64,000 bases of DNA from Rhodospirillaceae bacterium UBA1479 (GTDB lineage: Bacteria; Pseudomonadota; Alphaproteobacteria; Rhodospirillales; Casp-alpha2): the NCBI GenBank assembly GCA_002325375.1, contig DCRZ01000002.1, positions 496,001 to 560,000 on the forward strand, given 5' to 3'. The notes beneath the pieces are model-generated. The model saw nothing but the letters and a program-made list of their open reading frames with translations, had not been told where the DNA came from and did not search any database. The position numbers and the translations under genes are program-made. The stretch's first letter is position 1; each line of letters opens with the position of its first letter. Of this stretch, positions 35,504-44,480 are shown one piece after another.

Positions 35504-35790
35504 GGCCGCTGCTCCTTCGTGGCTGGACCGGCGGCGCCCGGGCGGGCGCCTCCAGGCTTGTCGCCAAAGGGATCGCCCACAACATCTCGGAGGTTACCGA
35601 AATATGGTATCTGTGGCCCCCTTGGATACAAGAGGTAGCCTGCCTTAAGGGCGAAAGCCGTGCAAGGGCGGATTGGGACGGTTCTGTGAATATTTGTGGA
35701 AGAATCGGGAATCAGAACGGCTTAGACGCAAATGGGCGAAAAAGCGGGTGGCCGCAAGACCCTGAAACGACTCCATATATGGACGGTGCG

Positions 35791-36126
35791 TCAGGCCTTG
35801 GGTTTGCCGGCCGGGGTCTTGCGCGGGGCGGGCTTGGCCGCCGTTTTTTTCGCGGCTGTCCGCGGTTTGGCGGCCGCCTGGCCGGCCATCTGGGCCTCCA
35901 GTTTGGCGACTCGGGCTTCCAATTTTTCCTGCGCCGCGCGGGCGTTCTTCGCGACTTCGGCCATGGCATCGAACTCGTCGCGGGGAACCAGGTTGCCGTC
36001 GGCCAGGTATCGTTCGACCTGCTGGCGGATCATGGCTTCCACCTCGTCCTTCACGCCGGCGAGCGTCGCCACGGCGCCGTTGGCCACCTTGGCCAGGTCG
36101 TCGAGGATTCGGTTGGACGTCTGCAT
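35791..36126 (-). CDS. ubiK: Ubiquinone biosynthesis accessory factor UbiK (BMFP family)
   Basis: Small coiled-coil protein (111 aa) that interacts with UbiJ and supports aerobic ubiquinone synthesis. Visible BMFP pattern: ILDDLAKVANGAVATLAGVKDEVEAMIRQQVERYLA (in part), the DEFDAMAEVAKNARAAQEKLEARVAKLEAQM coiled coil, and a disordered Ala/Lys/Pro tail. AAGGAG precedes ATG 36126. The two-part structure (basic/helical N-terminus, coiled coil, basic tail) is standard. It is divergent from hldD. Confidence 0.88.
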   Translation of the reverse strand: MQTSNRILDDLAKVANGAVATLAGVKDEVEAMIRQQVERYLADGNLVPRDEFDAMAEVAKNARAAQEKLEARVAKLEAQMAGQAAAKPRTAAKKTAAKPAPRKTPAGKPKA

Positions 36127-36254
36127 GGCGGAACTCCTTGGCTTATGGCGCGTAATTCATAGGTGATATATGGCCCTGTTGGGGGGCTTTCGCAAGCGTG
36201 GGCCCGGCTGCGCGCCCGGTTGCTCCCCGGCCCGGCCCGGCCTATAAGCAGCCC

Positions 36255-37241
36255 ATGTATGTGGTCACCGGCGGCGCCGGGTTCATCGGATCGAATATCG
36301 TTCACGGGCTGGAGGCCAGGGGCCTGGGCCCGGTGGCGGTCGTCGACCATGTCGATTCGGACGAAAAAGCCCGCAACATCGCCAAGCGCCGGGAGGTGGA
36401 GACGGTCACGCCTGAGGATCTGTCCCGATTCCTCGATGCCAACGCAGGCCGGATTCGCGGCATCATCCACATGGGCGCCATCTCGGCGACCACGGAAACG
36501 CGGCTGGTCCGCATCATCAAGAACAACATCATCCTGTCCCGTCGCCTGTGGCATTGGTGCGCGGACCGGGGCATTCCTTATATCTACGCGTCCTCGGCGG
36601 CGACCTACGGCGACGGCAGCCAAGGGTTCGACGACGACGGTGCCATCGAGGCGCTGAAGGCGCTGCAGCCGCTCAACATGTACGGCTGGTCGAAGAATCA
36701 GTTCGACATTTGGGTCGCGGAACAGGTCGCGGCGGGCCGGCCCAAGCCGCCGGGCTGGGCCGGGCTTAAGTTCTTCAACGTGTTCGGGCCCAACGAATAC
36801 CACAAGGGCCGCATGCAATCCGTCGCCCGCCAGGTTTACGAGAAGGCGGCCCGGGACGAGGCCTGCACCCTGTTCAAATCCCATAACCCGGATTACCCCG
36901 ACGGCGGCCAGTTGCGCGATTTCGTCTGGGTCGGCGATTGCGTCGATATGGTGCTGTGGCTGCTGGATCATCCCGAGGCCTCAGGCCTGTTCAACTGCGG
37001 GGCGGGCAAGGCGCGCAGCTTCGCCGACCTGGCGGCGGCCGTGTACCGGGCGCTCGGCAAAGAGCCGATGATCAATTTCGTGCCGACGCCCGAGGATATC
37101 CGCGACAAGTATCAATATTTCACGGAAGCCCGCATGGACCGCATCCGCGCCGCCGGCTACGCCCACCCGCAAACGCCGCTGGAGGAAGGGGTGCGCCGCT
37201 ACGTGCAGGACTTCCTCGCCGCCGGCGACCCCTATCTATGA
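36255..37241 (+). CDS. hldD: ADP-L-glycero-D-manno-heptose-6-epimerase
   Basis: NAD(P)-dependent epimerase that makes the heptose donor for the LPS inner core. The 328-residue SDR starts MYVVTGGAGFIGSNIVHGLEARG and has YASSAATYGDGS, the YxxxK pair (NMYGWSKNQFD), FFNVFGPNEYHKGRMQSVA and a C-terminal KYQYFTEARMDRIRAAGY. These segments match HldD/RfaD closely. No clear ribosome-binding site is visible before ATG 36255. It is followed 13 bases later by lgt. Confidence 0.94.
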   Translation: MYVVTGGAGFIGSNIVHGLEARGLGPVAVVDHVDSDEKARNIAKRREVETVTPEDLSRFLDANAGRIRGIIHMGAISATTETRLVRIIKNNIILSRRLWHWCADRGIPYIYASSAATYGDGSQGFDDDGAIEALKALQPLNMYGWSKNQFDIWVAEQVAAGRPKPPGWAGLKFFNVFGPNEYHKGRMQSVARQVYEKAARDEACTLFKSHNPDYPDGGQLRDFVWVGDCVDMVLWLLDHPEASGLFNCGAGKARSFADLAAAVYRALGKEPMINFVPTPEDIRDKYQYFTEARMDRIRAAGYAHPQTPLEEGVRRYVQDFLAAGDPYL

Positions 37242-37254
37242 CGGGCCGGATGCC

Positions 37255-38130
37255 ATGACCTTCGCGCTTACTCTCCCCGTGCTGGCTTTTCCCGCCATCG
37301 ACCCGATCATCGTCGAGATCGGCCCCTTCGCCATCCGCTGGTACGCCCTGGCCTATATCAGCGGGCTGATCCTGGGCTGGCGCTACATGCTGCGCCTGAC
37401 CGGGGACCTGCCCCTGCGCGAAGTTCAGGTCATGGGCGAGGACGGCAAGGCAACGACCGTGCGGGAGCCCATCGTCAGCCGCCTCGCCGTCGACGATTTC
37501 CTGGTCTGGGCGACCATCGGCGTGGTTCTGGGCGGGCGGCTCGGCTACGTGCTGTTCTACAAGCCCGGGTTCTATTTCGATAACCCTCTGAACATCCTGA
37601 CCGTATGGCAGGGCGGCATGTCGTTCCACGGCGGCCTGCTGGGGGTCTGTGTCGCGACCCTTCTTTTCTGCCGCAAACGGGACATTCCGCTGTTCACCTT
37701 CGCCGACATGCTGGGCTGTACCGCCCCCATCGGCCTGTTCTTCGGGCGGATCGCCAATTTCATCAATGGGGAGCTGTTCGGCCGCGCCGCCGACGTGCCC
37801 TGGGCCATGGTATTCCCCCATGGCGGCCCCCTGGCGCGGCATCCCAGCCAGATCTACGAAGCCCTGCTAGAAGGTCTTGTGTTGTTCGTCGTGATGGCGG
37901 TGCTGTGGCGGCGGCCGGGCCTGCGTGCCAAGCCCGGCTTCCTCGCCGGCGTGTTCTTCATCGGCTACGGTGCCGCGCGGATCACCGCCGAATTCTTCCG
38001 CGAACCGGATGCCTACCTTGGTTTCTTGTTCCAGGGGGCGACCATGGGCCAGCTTTTGTCCCTGCCCATGATCGCCTTCGGCCTGTGGCTGATCTGGCGT
38101 GCCAACCAGGCCGGCAAAGCGGACGCATGA
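37255..38130 (+). CDS. lgt: Prolipoprotein diacylglyceryl transferase
   Basis: Integral membrane enzyme that moves diacylglycerol from phosphatidylglycerol to the lipobox Cys of prolipoproteins. The 291-residue, seven-helix product has IRWYALAYISGLILGW, GGRLGYVLFY, GMSFHGGLLG with the conserved HGG, and the signature GRIANFINGELFGR. Its substrates probably include the lipoproteins at 40.2 and 47.1 kb. Its stop overlaps the MidA-like start (ATGA). Confidence 0.96.
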   Translation: MTFALTLPVLAFPAIDPIIVEIGPFAIRWYALAYISGLILGWRYMLRLTGDLPLREVQVMGEDGKATTVREPIVSRLAVDDFLVWATIGVVLGGRLGYVLFYKPGFYFDNPLNILTVWQGGMSFHGGLLGVCVATLLFCRKRDIPLFTFADMLGCTAPIGLFFGRIANFINGELFGRAADVPWAMVFPHGGPLARHPSQIYEALLEGLVLFVVMAVLWRRPGLRAKPGFLAGVFFIGYGAARITAEFFREPDAYLGFLFQGATMGQLLSLPMIAFGLWLIWRANQAGKADA

Positions 38131-39218
38131 CGGGGCTGCTGGCGCATCTCCGCCGCCGCATCGCCCTGGAAGGGCCGCTGACCGTCGCCCGCTATATGGA
38201 GGAATGCCTGGGTAACCCGGCCCATGGATATTACATGACCCGCGACCCTCTGGGGGCGGCCGGCGATTTCACGACGGCACCTGAAATCTCCCAGATGTTC
38301 GGCGAACTGATCGGCCTGTGGGCCGCCGTGCAATGGCAGGCCATGGGGGCGCCCGATTCCGTGCATCTGGTCGAACTGGGCCCCGGGCGCGGTACCCTGA
38401 TGGCGGATGCGCTGCGTGCGGTGGCGACCGTCGCACCTTTCCGGGCCGCCGTGCAGGTGCACTTGGTCGAAACCAGCCCAGTGTTGCGTGACCGGCAGCG
38501 GGAAACCCTGGCCGCCGCCCATCCCGGCGTGACGCCGCAATGGTGGAACGACCTTTCCCAAGTGCCGGCGGGCCCGGCCCTCGTGATCGCCAACGAATTT
38601 TTCGATGCCCTGCCGATCCGTCAGTTCCTGCGCGGGCCCGACGGCTGGCGCGAACGTCTGGTTGCCTGGGATGCGGACGCGGCGGCCCTAGCCTTTGTCC
38701 TGTCGGGGGCGCAGGCGACAAGCCCGCTGATTCCACCGCCCCTCAATCAAGCGCCCGAGGGCAGTCTGATCGAAATCTGCCCCGTCGGTTTGCGCAAGGC
38801 GCATACACTTGCGGCGCGGCTGGCGGCCCAGGGCGGGGCGGCGCTGATCGTCGATTACGGCCACGACCGCAGTGCCCCCGGCGACACCCTGCAGGCGGTG
38901 AAGGATCATCAATATGCGGATGTATTGATTGATCCGGGCGCGGCGGACCTGACCGCCCACGTGGATTTTCAACAACTGGCCCAGACCTGTATCCAGGCAG
39001 GCTCCGTGACTTTCGGCCCCATCGGGCAGGGGGATTTCCTCATTGCCCTCGGCATCGGCGCGCGGGTGCAGGCCTTGACCGCCCAGGCCGACGACCGTCA
39101 GAAGGCGGCGATCGACGCGGCCTTCACCCGCTTGACCGGTGCCGGCCAAATGGGCCGCCTGTTCCGGGTCCTGGCCGTGCAGCATCCGGGCCTGCCGGCG
39201 CCGCCCGGATTTGAATAG
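38127..39218 (+). CDS. Class I SAM-dependent methyltransferase, MidA/NDUFAF7-like
   Basis: 363-residue member of the MidA family; the mitochondrial member NDUFAF7 methylates an Arg on a complex I subunit during assembly. Signature segments: TVARYMEECLGNPAHGYYMTRDPLGAAGDFTTAPEISQMFGELIG (in part), the SAM-binding VELGPGRGTLMAD, a VIANEFFDALPIRQF block and ALIVDYGHDRSAPGDTLQAVKDHQYADVL (in part). The N-terminus overlaps lgt. A bacterial role in complex I maturation is inferred from the family, not seen here. Confidence 0.88.
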   Translation: MTGLLAHLRRRIALEGPLTVARYMEECLGNPAHGYYMTRDPLGAAGDFTTAPEISQMFGELIGLWAAVQWQAMGAPDSVHLVELGPGRGTLMADALRAVATVAPFRAAVQVHLVETSPVLRDRQRETLAAAHPGVTPQWWNDLSQVPAGPALVIANEFFDALPIRQFLRGPDGWRERLVAWDADAAALAFVLSGAQATSPLIPPPLNQAPEGSLIEICPVGLRKAHTLAARLAAQGGAALIVDYGHDRSAPGDTLQAVKDHQYADVLIDPGAADLTAHVDFQQLAQTCIQAGSVTFGPIGQGDFLIALGIGARVQALTAQADDRQKAAIDAAFTRLTGAGQMGRLFRVLAVQHPGLPAPPGFE

Positions 39219-39273
39219 GTCGGGTCGCAATCCGTGATTTGAACTGGCCCGTGCGAACAAGGTAAAAGTCTTC

Positions 39274-40062
39274 ATGACCGATTCCCTCGACATCGTCCAC
39301 GCGCCCAACCTGGCCGAACAGGCCGGGGTCGCGCATGGCTTCTTCACCCGCCGGGGCGGGGTCTCGGGCGGCATTTACGCCGGGCTGAATTGCGGGCAGG
39401 GGTCGAAGGATACCCCGGAGCATGTCCGGGAAAACAAACGCCGGGTGATGGCGGCGATGGGCCTGAGGGCGGATGATCTGGCCTTGGTCCATCAGGTGCA
39501 TTCGCCGGATGTGTGGACCGCCGATGCCCCCCGTGACCGCGCCGCCATGGAAAAGGCCGATGCCTTGGTCAGCCGCCGCAAGGGCTTGGCGCTCGGCATC
39601 CTGACCGCCGATTGCGCGCCGGTGCTGTTCGCCGACGGTGCCTCGGGCGTGGTCGCCGCCGCCCATGCGGGCTGGCGCGGGGCGATGTTCGGGGTGCTGG
39701 AAAACACGGTCGCGCGGATGGAGGCAGAGGGCGCGCAGCGGGCCGGCATCCATGCCGCCCTCGGCCCCTGCATCCGTCAGGAATCGTATGAGGTCGGCCA
39801 GGACATGAAGGACGCCTTCGCCGAACGGCACGCCGACCACAGCAAGTATTTCGCCGGCGGCGACCGGCCCGGCCATTACCAGTTCGATCTGGCGGGTTTC
39901 ATCATGGACCGGCTGGCCGCCCTGAACCTGGCCAGCACCCATGACGTGGGTCTCGACACCTATGTCGATGCCGACCGATTCTTCAGTTACCGCCGCGCCA
40001 CCCACCAGGGCGAGGCCGACTACGGGCGCGAACTCGCCGTGGTCGCGCTGGCCGCGGGCTGA
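39274..40062 (+). CDS. pgeF: Peptidoglycan editing factor PgeF (YfiH/laccase-domain)
   Basis: Cytosolic YfiH-fold protein of 262 aa, in E. coli a purine-nucleoside or peptidoglycan-precursor quality factor; older annotations say polyphenol oxidase. It has AHGFFTRRGGVSGGIYAGLN, VHQVHSPDVW, the metal/active-site TADCAPVLF and AAAHAGWRG with the conserved Cys and His, and ALGPCIRQESYEVG. The Cys and both His motifs of the family are intact. It follows the MidA-like gene, an arrangement known in Alphaproteobacteria. Confidence 0.92.
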   Translation: MTDSLDIVHAPNLAEQAGVAHGFFTRRGGVSGGIYAGLNCGQGSKDTPEHVRENKRRVMAAMGLRADDLALVHQVHSPDVWTADAPRDRAAMEKADALVSRRKGLALGILTADCAPVLFADGASGVVAAAHAGWRGAMFGVLENTVARMEAEGAQRAGIHAALGPCIRQESYEVGQDMKDAFAERHADHSKYFAGGDRPGHYQFDLAGFIMDRLAALNLASTHDVGLDTYVDADRFFSYRRATHQGEADYGRELAVVALAAG

Positions 40063-40073
40063 GGGCCGGGGCC

Positions 40074-40142
40074 ATGCCTTATCTGGCGGTCTTGACCTTG
40101 GCGACGCTCGCGGTGATTCTCGTCACCTGCGTTATTGTTTAG
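40074..40142 (+). CDS. Possible 22-residue hydrophobic peptide
   Basis: A short frame, MPYLAVLTLATLAVILVTCVIV, starts at ATG 40074 with GAGGG about 7 bases upstream, 11 bases after the pgeF stop. It would be a single membrane span with one Cys. It is too short to support from sequence alone and may be chance, but it sits neatly between pgeF and the repeat lipoprotein gene. Confidence 0.2.
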   Translation: MPYLAVLTLATLAVILVTCVIV

Positions 40143-40157
40143 AGGCGCCATCGCCTG

Positions 40158-41843
40158 ATGGCGCGTGAAGCCGAAGGACGGACGGCCTTGCGGGCAACGG
40201 TCCAATTCGCAATCTGGGTTCTTGCGGCGGTGGCGCTGTCCGTGGCCGCCTGCGCGCCCGTGCCGCGCGCCTTCGCCCCGGGCGAGGTCGACAGCGTCGG
40301 TGCCGCCATCGTGCACGGCACCTTCACCAAGGGCATTCAGGTCAATCCGATCGAAGGCACGGCGCCGATCATGTCCAAGATATTGGCGAGGACCACGGTC
40401 GATTCGTTCGAACCCTACGGCCTGCCTGCCGGGGTCGCCCCTTTTGATGCCTCGGAATACATCCTTCACGGCCGTGCCCATCACGACAAAAACCCCAACG
40501 CCATTCCCTACGTCACCATTCATTGGCAGTTGTCCAACAAGGACGGCCTGCTGCTAGCCGACCTGGAACAACCCGTCGACGCCACCAGCGGGGAATGGGA
40601 ATTCGGCACGCCCGAGGTCATCATCCGCGTTGCCGAGGACGTCGCCCATCGGGTCGCCGCCATCCTGGCCGGGATCGCCCCGGCGCAGCCGGAACCGGCC
40701 CCGGACAAGGGTATTTTCGTGATGCCGGTCGAAGGGGCCCCCGGTGACGGCGATTTTTCCCTGACCCGTGCCATTGCCGAAGCCCTGAAGGCGCGGGGCA
40801 CGCGCCTGACCCGGTACCGTGAGCAGGCGAAATACGTGCTGACCGGATTGATGGAGGTCTCCCCCTCGGTCCAGGGCCGTCAGGGGGTGCGAATCACTTG
40901 GCGGCTGTCCCGTCCCGACGGCAAGGAAGTCGGCAAGGCGGAGCAGGACAACACCGTGCCGTCGGGTACCTTCGATACGCAATGGATGCCGACCGCGCGG
41001 CTGATCGCCGCCGCCGCCGTCGACGGTATTCACGAGGTCATCGGCGGCTGGGAAGAGCGCGAACGCACCTTGGCCGAGGGCCGCGGCCTGGGCGTGCCGG
41101 ACAATCTCGACAACCCCGACCTGCCCACACCGGGCGGGCCTAAGCGGGTGATCGCCAAGTTGCAGGACCATCTGGTGCCGCCCGATGCCCCCGTCACCCA
41201 GGCCGTGCCCCCCGAGATGACCGCCCAGGAAGAGTTGGAGGCCTCCCGCGCCAGGGTGGCGGCCGAAGACACCCCGCCGGCCCCCGAGGAAAAAAGCGTT
41301 CTCGGCCCCGAGGATGCGGCCGGCGAACAGGTCGTCGAGGACACGTTCACGCCGCCGACCCTGCGGGCCCATGACCAGGACGCGGCCAATTCCTTCCTGA
41401 TCGCCGAGGTCGCGGGAGCCCCCGGCAACGGCAACCGCCTGCTGAGCGAGGCGCTGAAGCGGGTATTGCGCGCGCGCGATCAGAACGTCACCGACGACCC
41501 GCGCCAGGCGCGATTCCTGGTACGCGGACTGGTCGTCATGTCCGAGCCCAAGGACGGTAAGCAGAACGCCCGCATCGTGTGGTCGGTCGAGACCACGGAG
41601 GGCAAGGCGCTTGGCAGTGCCGAGCAGAACAACACGGTTTCGGCGGGTATGCTTGACGAGAACTGGGGGGACACGGCGCTTAACGTCGCCATGGGGGCGG
41701 TCGTGGGCATTCAGCGGGTTCTTGGGGATAAGGCCCGCCCGTTCGCCCGTCGATTACCCGCCGATGCAGTGCCGCCGCCCGCACCAAGCGGAGAGACTCT
41801 TCCATGGGACCCCGGCGAAGCCATCCCGCCACCCCGGCGATAA
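40158..41843 (+). CDS. Lipoprotein with three related internal repeats
   Basis: 561-residue protein I do not recognise as a characterised family. The N-terminus is a lipoprotein signal ending LSVAAC (lipobox Cys C32). The rest holds three related domains: about 38-180, 183-298 and 408-520. Repeats 2 and 3 share a pattern G-A-P-G-[DN]-G then a helix, then [YF]-[LV]-x3-G-L, [RK]-[IV]-x-W, and AEQ[DN]NTV with a trailing W. The linker between repeats 2 and 3 (about 320-405) is Pro/Glu-rich and disordered. Repeat 1 is more divergent. Exported function is unknown; the gene lies between pgeF and prsA. Confidence 0.75.
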   Translation: MAREAEGRTALRATVQFAIWVLAAVALSVAACAPVPRAFAPGEVDSVGAAIVHGTFTKGIQVNPIEGTAPIMSKILARTTVDSFEPYGLPAGVAPFDASEYILHGRAHHDKNPNAIPYVTIHWQLSNKDGLLLADLEQPVDATSGEWEFGTPEVIIRVAEDVAHRVAAILAGIAPAQPEPAPDKGIFVMPVEGAPGDGDFSLTRAIAEALKARGTRLTRYREQAKYVLTGLMEVSPSVQGRQGVRITWRLSRPDGKEVGKAEQDNTVPSGTFDTQWMPTARLIAAAAVDGIHEVIGGWEERERTLAEGRGLGVPDNLDNPDLPTPGGPKRVIAKLQDHLVPPDAPVTQAVPPEMTAQEELEASRARVAAEDTPPAPEEKSVLGPEDAAGEQVVEDTFTPPTLRAHDQDAANSFLIAEVAGAPGNGNRLLSEALKRVLRARDQNVTDDPRQARFLVRGLVVMSEPKDGKQNARIVWSVETTEGKALGSAEQNNTVSAGMLDENWGDTALNVAMGAVVGIQRVLGDKARPFARRLPADAVPPPAPSGETLPWDPGEAIPPPRR

Positions 41844-41972
41844 TGCGATAAATGTCTGAAATAAAAGGGTTATGAAAGATCGTTTACAGGCAGGGCCGGC
41901 GTTGTTAGAGTCCGCGCGCCGAACAGGGGAATAGGCCCTATCGGCGCTCGGCACCGGGCATCTCCAGGGGTG

Positions 41973-41999
41973 GTTTTGCTCCGCCTTCGGACGCAAAAC
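41973..41999 (+). other. Strong hairpin in the prsA leader
   Basis: GTTTTGC (41973-41979) plus TCCG pairs with CGGA and GCAAAAC (41993-41999): eleven base pairs with a CCTT loop and one bulged C. It ends 14 bases before the prsA ATG and has no T run, so it could occlude the translation start or stabilise the mRNA rather than terminate. Confidence 0.45.
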
Positions 42000-42013
42000 G
42001 AAAGTGCGCAGCC

Positions 42014-42946
42014 ATGAAAATCATTGCCTGCAATTCCAATCGGCCGCTTGCAGAGGCGATTTCCGCCTATCTCAATCTGCCGCTGACCAAGGCCTCGATC
42101 CGGCGATTCTCCGACATGGAGGTGTTCGTCGAGATCCAGGAAAACGTGCGTGGCGAGGATGTCTTCGTCATCCAGTCGACCTCGTTCCCGGCCAACGATA
42201 ACCTGATGGAGCTGCTGGTCACGCTGGACGCGCTCCGCCGCGGTTCCGCCCGCCGGGTCACCGCCGTCATTCCCTACTTCGGCTACGCCCGCCAGGATCG
42301 CAAGTCCGGCCCGCGCACGCCGATCTCGGCCAAGCTGGTCGCCAACCTGATTACCGAAGCCGGTGCGGACCGGGTCCTGACCATGGACCTGCACGCCGGG
42401 CAGATTCAGGGCTTCTTCGACATCCCGACGGATAACCTTTACGCCGAACCGGTATTGGCCAAGGACATCCAGGACCGTGAGGACGGGGCCGATCTGGTCA
42501 TCGTGTCGCCGGACGTGGGCGGCGTGGTGCGCGCCCGCGCCCTGGCCAAACGCCTGGACGGCGACCTTGCGATCATCGACAAGCGCCGCGAACGGGCCGG
42601 TGTCAGCGAAGTCATGAACATCATCGGCGACGTCAAGGGCCGCCGCTGCATCCTGGTCGACGATATCGTCGACAGCGCCGGGACGCTCTGCAACGCCGCC
42701 GTGGCGCTGATGGAAGAGGGGGCCGAGGCCGTTTCCGCCTATGTCACCCACGGGGTTCTGTCGGGCGGCGCCGTGGCGCGGGTGTCGTCGTCACCCATGG
42801 ACCGCTTGTGCGTGACAGACAGCATCATGGCGACCGAGGCCGTGCGTGTTGCCCATAACATCGAGCAGCTGACCGTGGCCCCCCTGATCGCCGAGGCCAT
42901 GCGCCGCATTTCCGAGGAAAGCTCGGTGTCGTCGCTGTTCAATTGA
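42014..42946 (+). CDS. prsA: Ribose-phosphate pyrophosphokinase
   Basis: Makes PRPP from ribose-5-phosphate and ATP for purine, pyrimidine, His, Trp and NAD synthesis. The 310-residue product has MKIIACNSNRPLAEAI at the start, the flexible loop near YARQDRKSGPRTPI, the signature TMDLHAGQIQGFFDIP and the PRPP loop ILVDDIVDSAGT. Length and motifs are normal. Its leader contains a strong hairpin and its end a clean terminator, so it is probably monocistronic. Confidence 0.96.
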   Translation: MKIIACNSNRPLAEAISAYLNLPLTKASIRRFSDMEVFVEIQENVRGEDVFVIQSTSFPANDNLMELLVTLDALRRGSARRVTAVIPYFGYARQDRKSGPRTPISAKLVANLITEAGADRVLTMDLHAGQIQGFFDIPTDNLYAEPVLAKDIQDREDGADLVIVSPDVGGVVRARALAKRLDGDLAIIDKRRERAGVSEVMNIIGDVKGRRCILVDDIVDSAGTLCNAAVALMEEGAEAVSAYVTHGVLSGGAVARVSSSPMDRLCVTDSIMATEAVRVAHNIEQLTVAPLIAEAMRRISEESSVSSLFN

Positions 42947-42947
42947 G

Positions 42948-42968
42948 AAAGGCCCGCAGGGGCCTTTT
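42948..42968 (+). terminator. Terminator after prsA
   Basis: An 8-bp stem AAAGGCCC (42948-42955) with GGGCCTTT (42960-42967) and GCAG loop starts two bases past the prsA stop and ends in TTTT. The A/T end and T run make it a standard rho-independent terminator. Confidence 0.8.
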
Positions 42969-43062
42969 CCCGGTTTCCATCCTTTGATCTAATGGGCGTG
43001 CCGCCCCGGACCCGGGGTGGCTTACCTGCCTGTCACGTACAGCACGCAAGGACGACCGGATC

Positions 43063-43827
43063 ATGGATCTGCCGAACACCCCCTCGTTTCGTCTTGATGG
43101 CCGCAAGGCCCTGGTGACCGGGGCCGGCCGGGGCATCGGCCTAGCCGCCGCCGCGGCATTGGCCGAGGCAGGGGCCCATGTGACCCTCTGCGCGCGCACG
43201 GGAAACGAGGTCGAGGCCGCGGCGGAAGCGATCCGCGCCCGTGGCCAACAGGCCGAGGCCCTGACCCTGGACGTCACCGACACAGGGCGCATGCAGGCCG
43301 AAATCGCGGCGCGGGGGCCGTTCCAGGTTTTGTTCAACAACGCCGGCGGCAACCGCCCGCAGGAGTTGTTGGAGATCACGGAAGAAGATTACGACGCGGT
43401 CACGAACCTGAACGTGCGGGCGGCCATCTTCGTCGCCCAGGCGGTGGTGAAGGGGCTGGTTGATGCCGGTCTGCCCGGCTCCGTCATCAACGTGTCGTCG
43501 CAGATGGGTCTGGTCGGCGGGCCCAAGCGCACGGTCTATTGCGCGACCAAGCATGCCATCGAAGGGGCGACCAAGGCCATGGCCTGGGAACTGGGCGGCC
43601 AGGGTATTCGGGTCAACACGATCTGCCCGACCTTCATCGAAACGCCGATGACGGAAGGCTTTCTGGCCGATGCCGACTTTGTCACCTTCGTGAAATCCAA
43701 GATCGCCCTGGGCCGCCTGGGCCAGGTCGAGGATTTGATGGGCGCCGTGGTGTTCCTGGCTTCCGACGCGTCCAGTCTGATGACCGGGGCGTCCCTGGTC
43801 GTCGACGGCGGCTGGACGGCGCAGTAA
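43063..43827 (+). CDS. SDR family oxidoreductase
   Basis: Classical 254-residue short-chain dehydrogenase. The cofactor loop is ALVTGAGRGIGLAAA (TGxxxGIG); NNAG reads LFNNAGGN; the catalytic set includes NVSSQMG and the YCATK motif (Y-x3-K), and the C-terminus ends with the usual LVVDGGWTAQ. Substrate is not evident; gluconate/3-oxoacyl-type SDRs look alike. It is alone between a terminator and mntP, 14 bases upstream. Confidence 0.88.
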   Translation: MDLPNTPSFRLDGRKALVTGAGRGIGLAAAAALAEAGAHVTLCARTGNEVEAAAEAIRARGQQAEALTLDVTDTGRMQAEIAARGPFQVLFNNAGGNRPQELLEITEEDYDAVTNLNVRAAIFVAQAVVKGLVDAGLPGSVINVSSQMGLVGGPKRTVYCATKHAIEGATKAMAWELGGQGIRVNTICPTFIETPMTEGFLADADFVTFVKSKIALGRLGQVEDLMGAVVFLASDASSLMTGASLVVDGGWTAQ

Positions 43828-43841
43828 GCCCGGATAAAACC

Positions 43842-44426
43842 ATGTCTTTTCTTGCCGTCATGACCATCGCCTTCGGGCTGTCGGCCGATGCCTTTGCCGT
43901 GTCGCTCGGCCGGGGGGCGTCCGGGCGCTTCCGCACCTTCATCCCGGCCGCGCGTATGGGCCTGATGTTCGGCGCCAGCGAGGCGGCGATGACCTTGCTG
44001 GGCTTCCTGCTGGCGGCCCGCTTCGCCGATTACGTGACCGAGGCCGATCATTGGATCGCCCTGATCCTGCTGGGCGGAGTCGGCGGGCATATGCTCTACG
44101 AAGGCCTGTTCGGGGATGGTGAGGGCGACGATGGGGGCGAGGCACCGTCCCCGCGCGGCAAGCGTGGCATCCTGGGCAATATCGCCACCGTGATCGGCAC
44201 TAGCATCGACGCCGCCGCCGTTGGGGTCGCGCTGTCGGTTATCGCCGTCGACATCTGGCGCACGGTCGCGGTGATCGGTGTCGTGTCCTTCGCCATGAGT
44301 ACCCTGGGCCTGCTGATCGGGCCTCGCGTCGGTCACCTGCTGGGGCGTCGGGCGGAGATCGTAGGGGGGGCTGTTCTGATCAGTATCGGGGGTTATATCT
44401 TCTACTCCCACACCATGGGCACCTGA
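43842..44426 (+). CDS. mntP: Manganese efflux pump MntP
   Basis: Six-helix inner-membrane Mn(II) exporter (DUF204 family), 194 aa. The two-fold repeat motif is visible: GLSADAFAVSLGRGA in helix 1 and GTSIDAAAVGVAL in helix 4 (the conserved Asp in each). GASEAAMTLLGF and LGGVGGHMLYEG also fit the family. E. coli mntP is regulated by a Mn riboswitch and MntR, but only 14 bases separate this gene from the SDR, so no leader is possible. Confidence 0.88.
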   Translation: MSFLAVMTIAFGLSADAFAVSLGRGASGRFRTFIPAARMGLMFGASEAAMTLLGFLLAARFADYVTEADHWIALILLGGVGGHMLYEGLFGDGEGDDGGEAPSPRGKRGILGNIATVIGTSIDAAAVGVALSVIAVDIWRTVAVIGVVSFAMSTLGLLIGPRVGHLLGRRAEIVGGAVLISIGGYIFYSHTMGT

Positions 44427-44480
44427 GGACGGTCGGCCCGCGCCCACAAACCCAGGATTTCCGCCCCTTTACCGCCGGTA

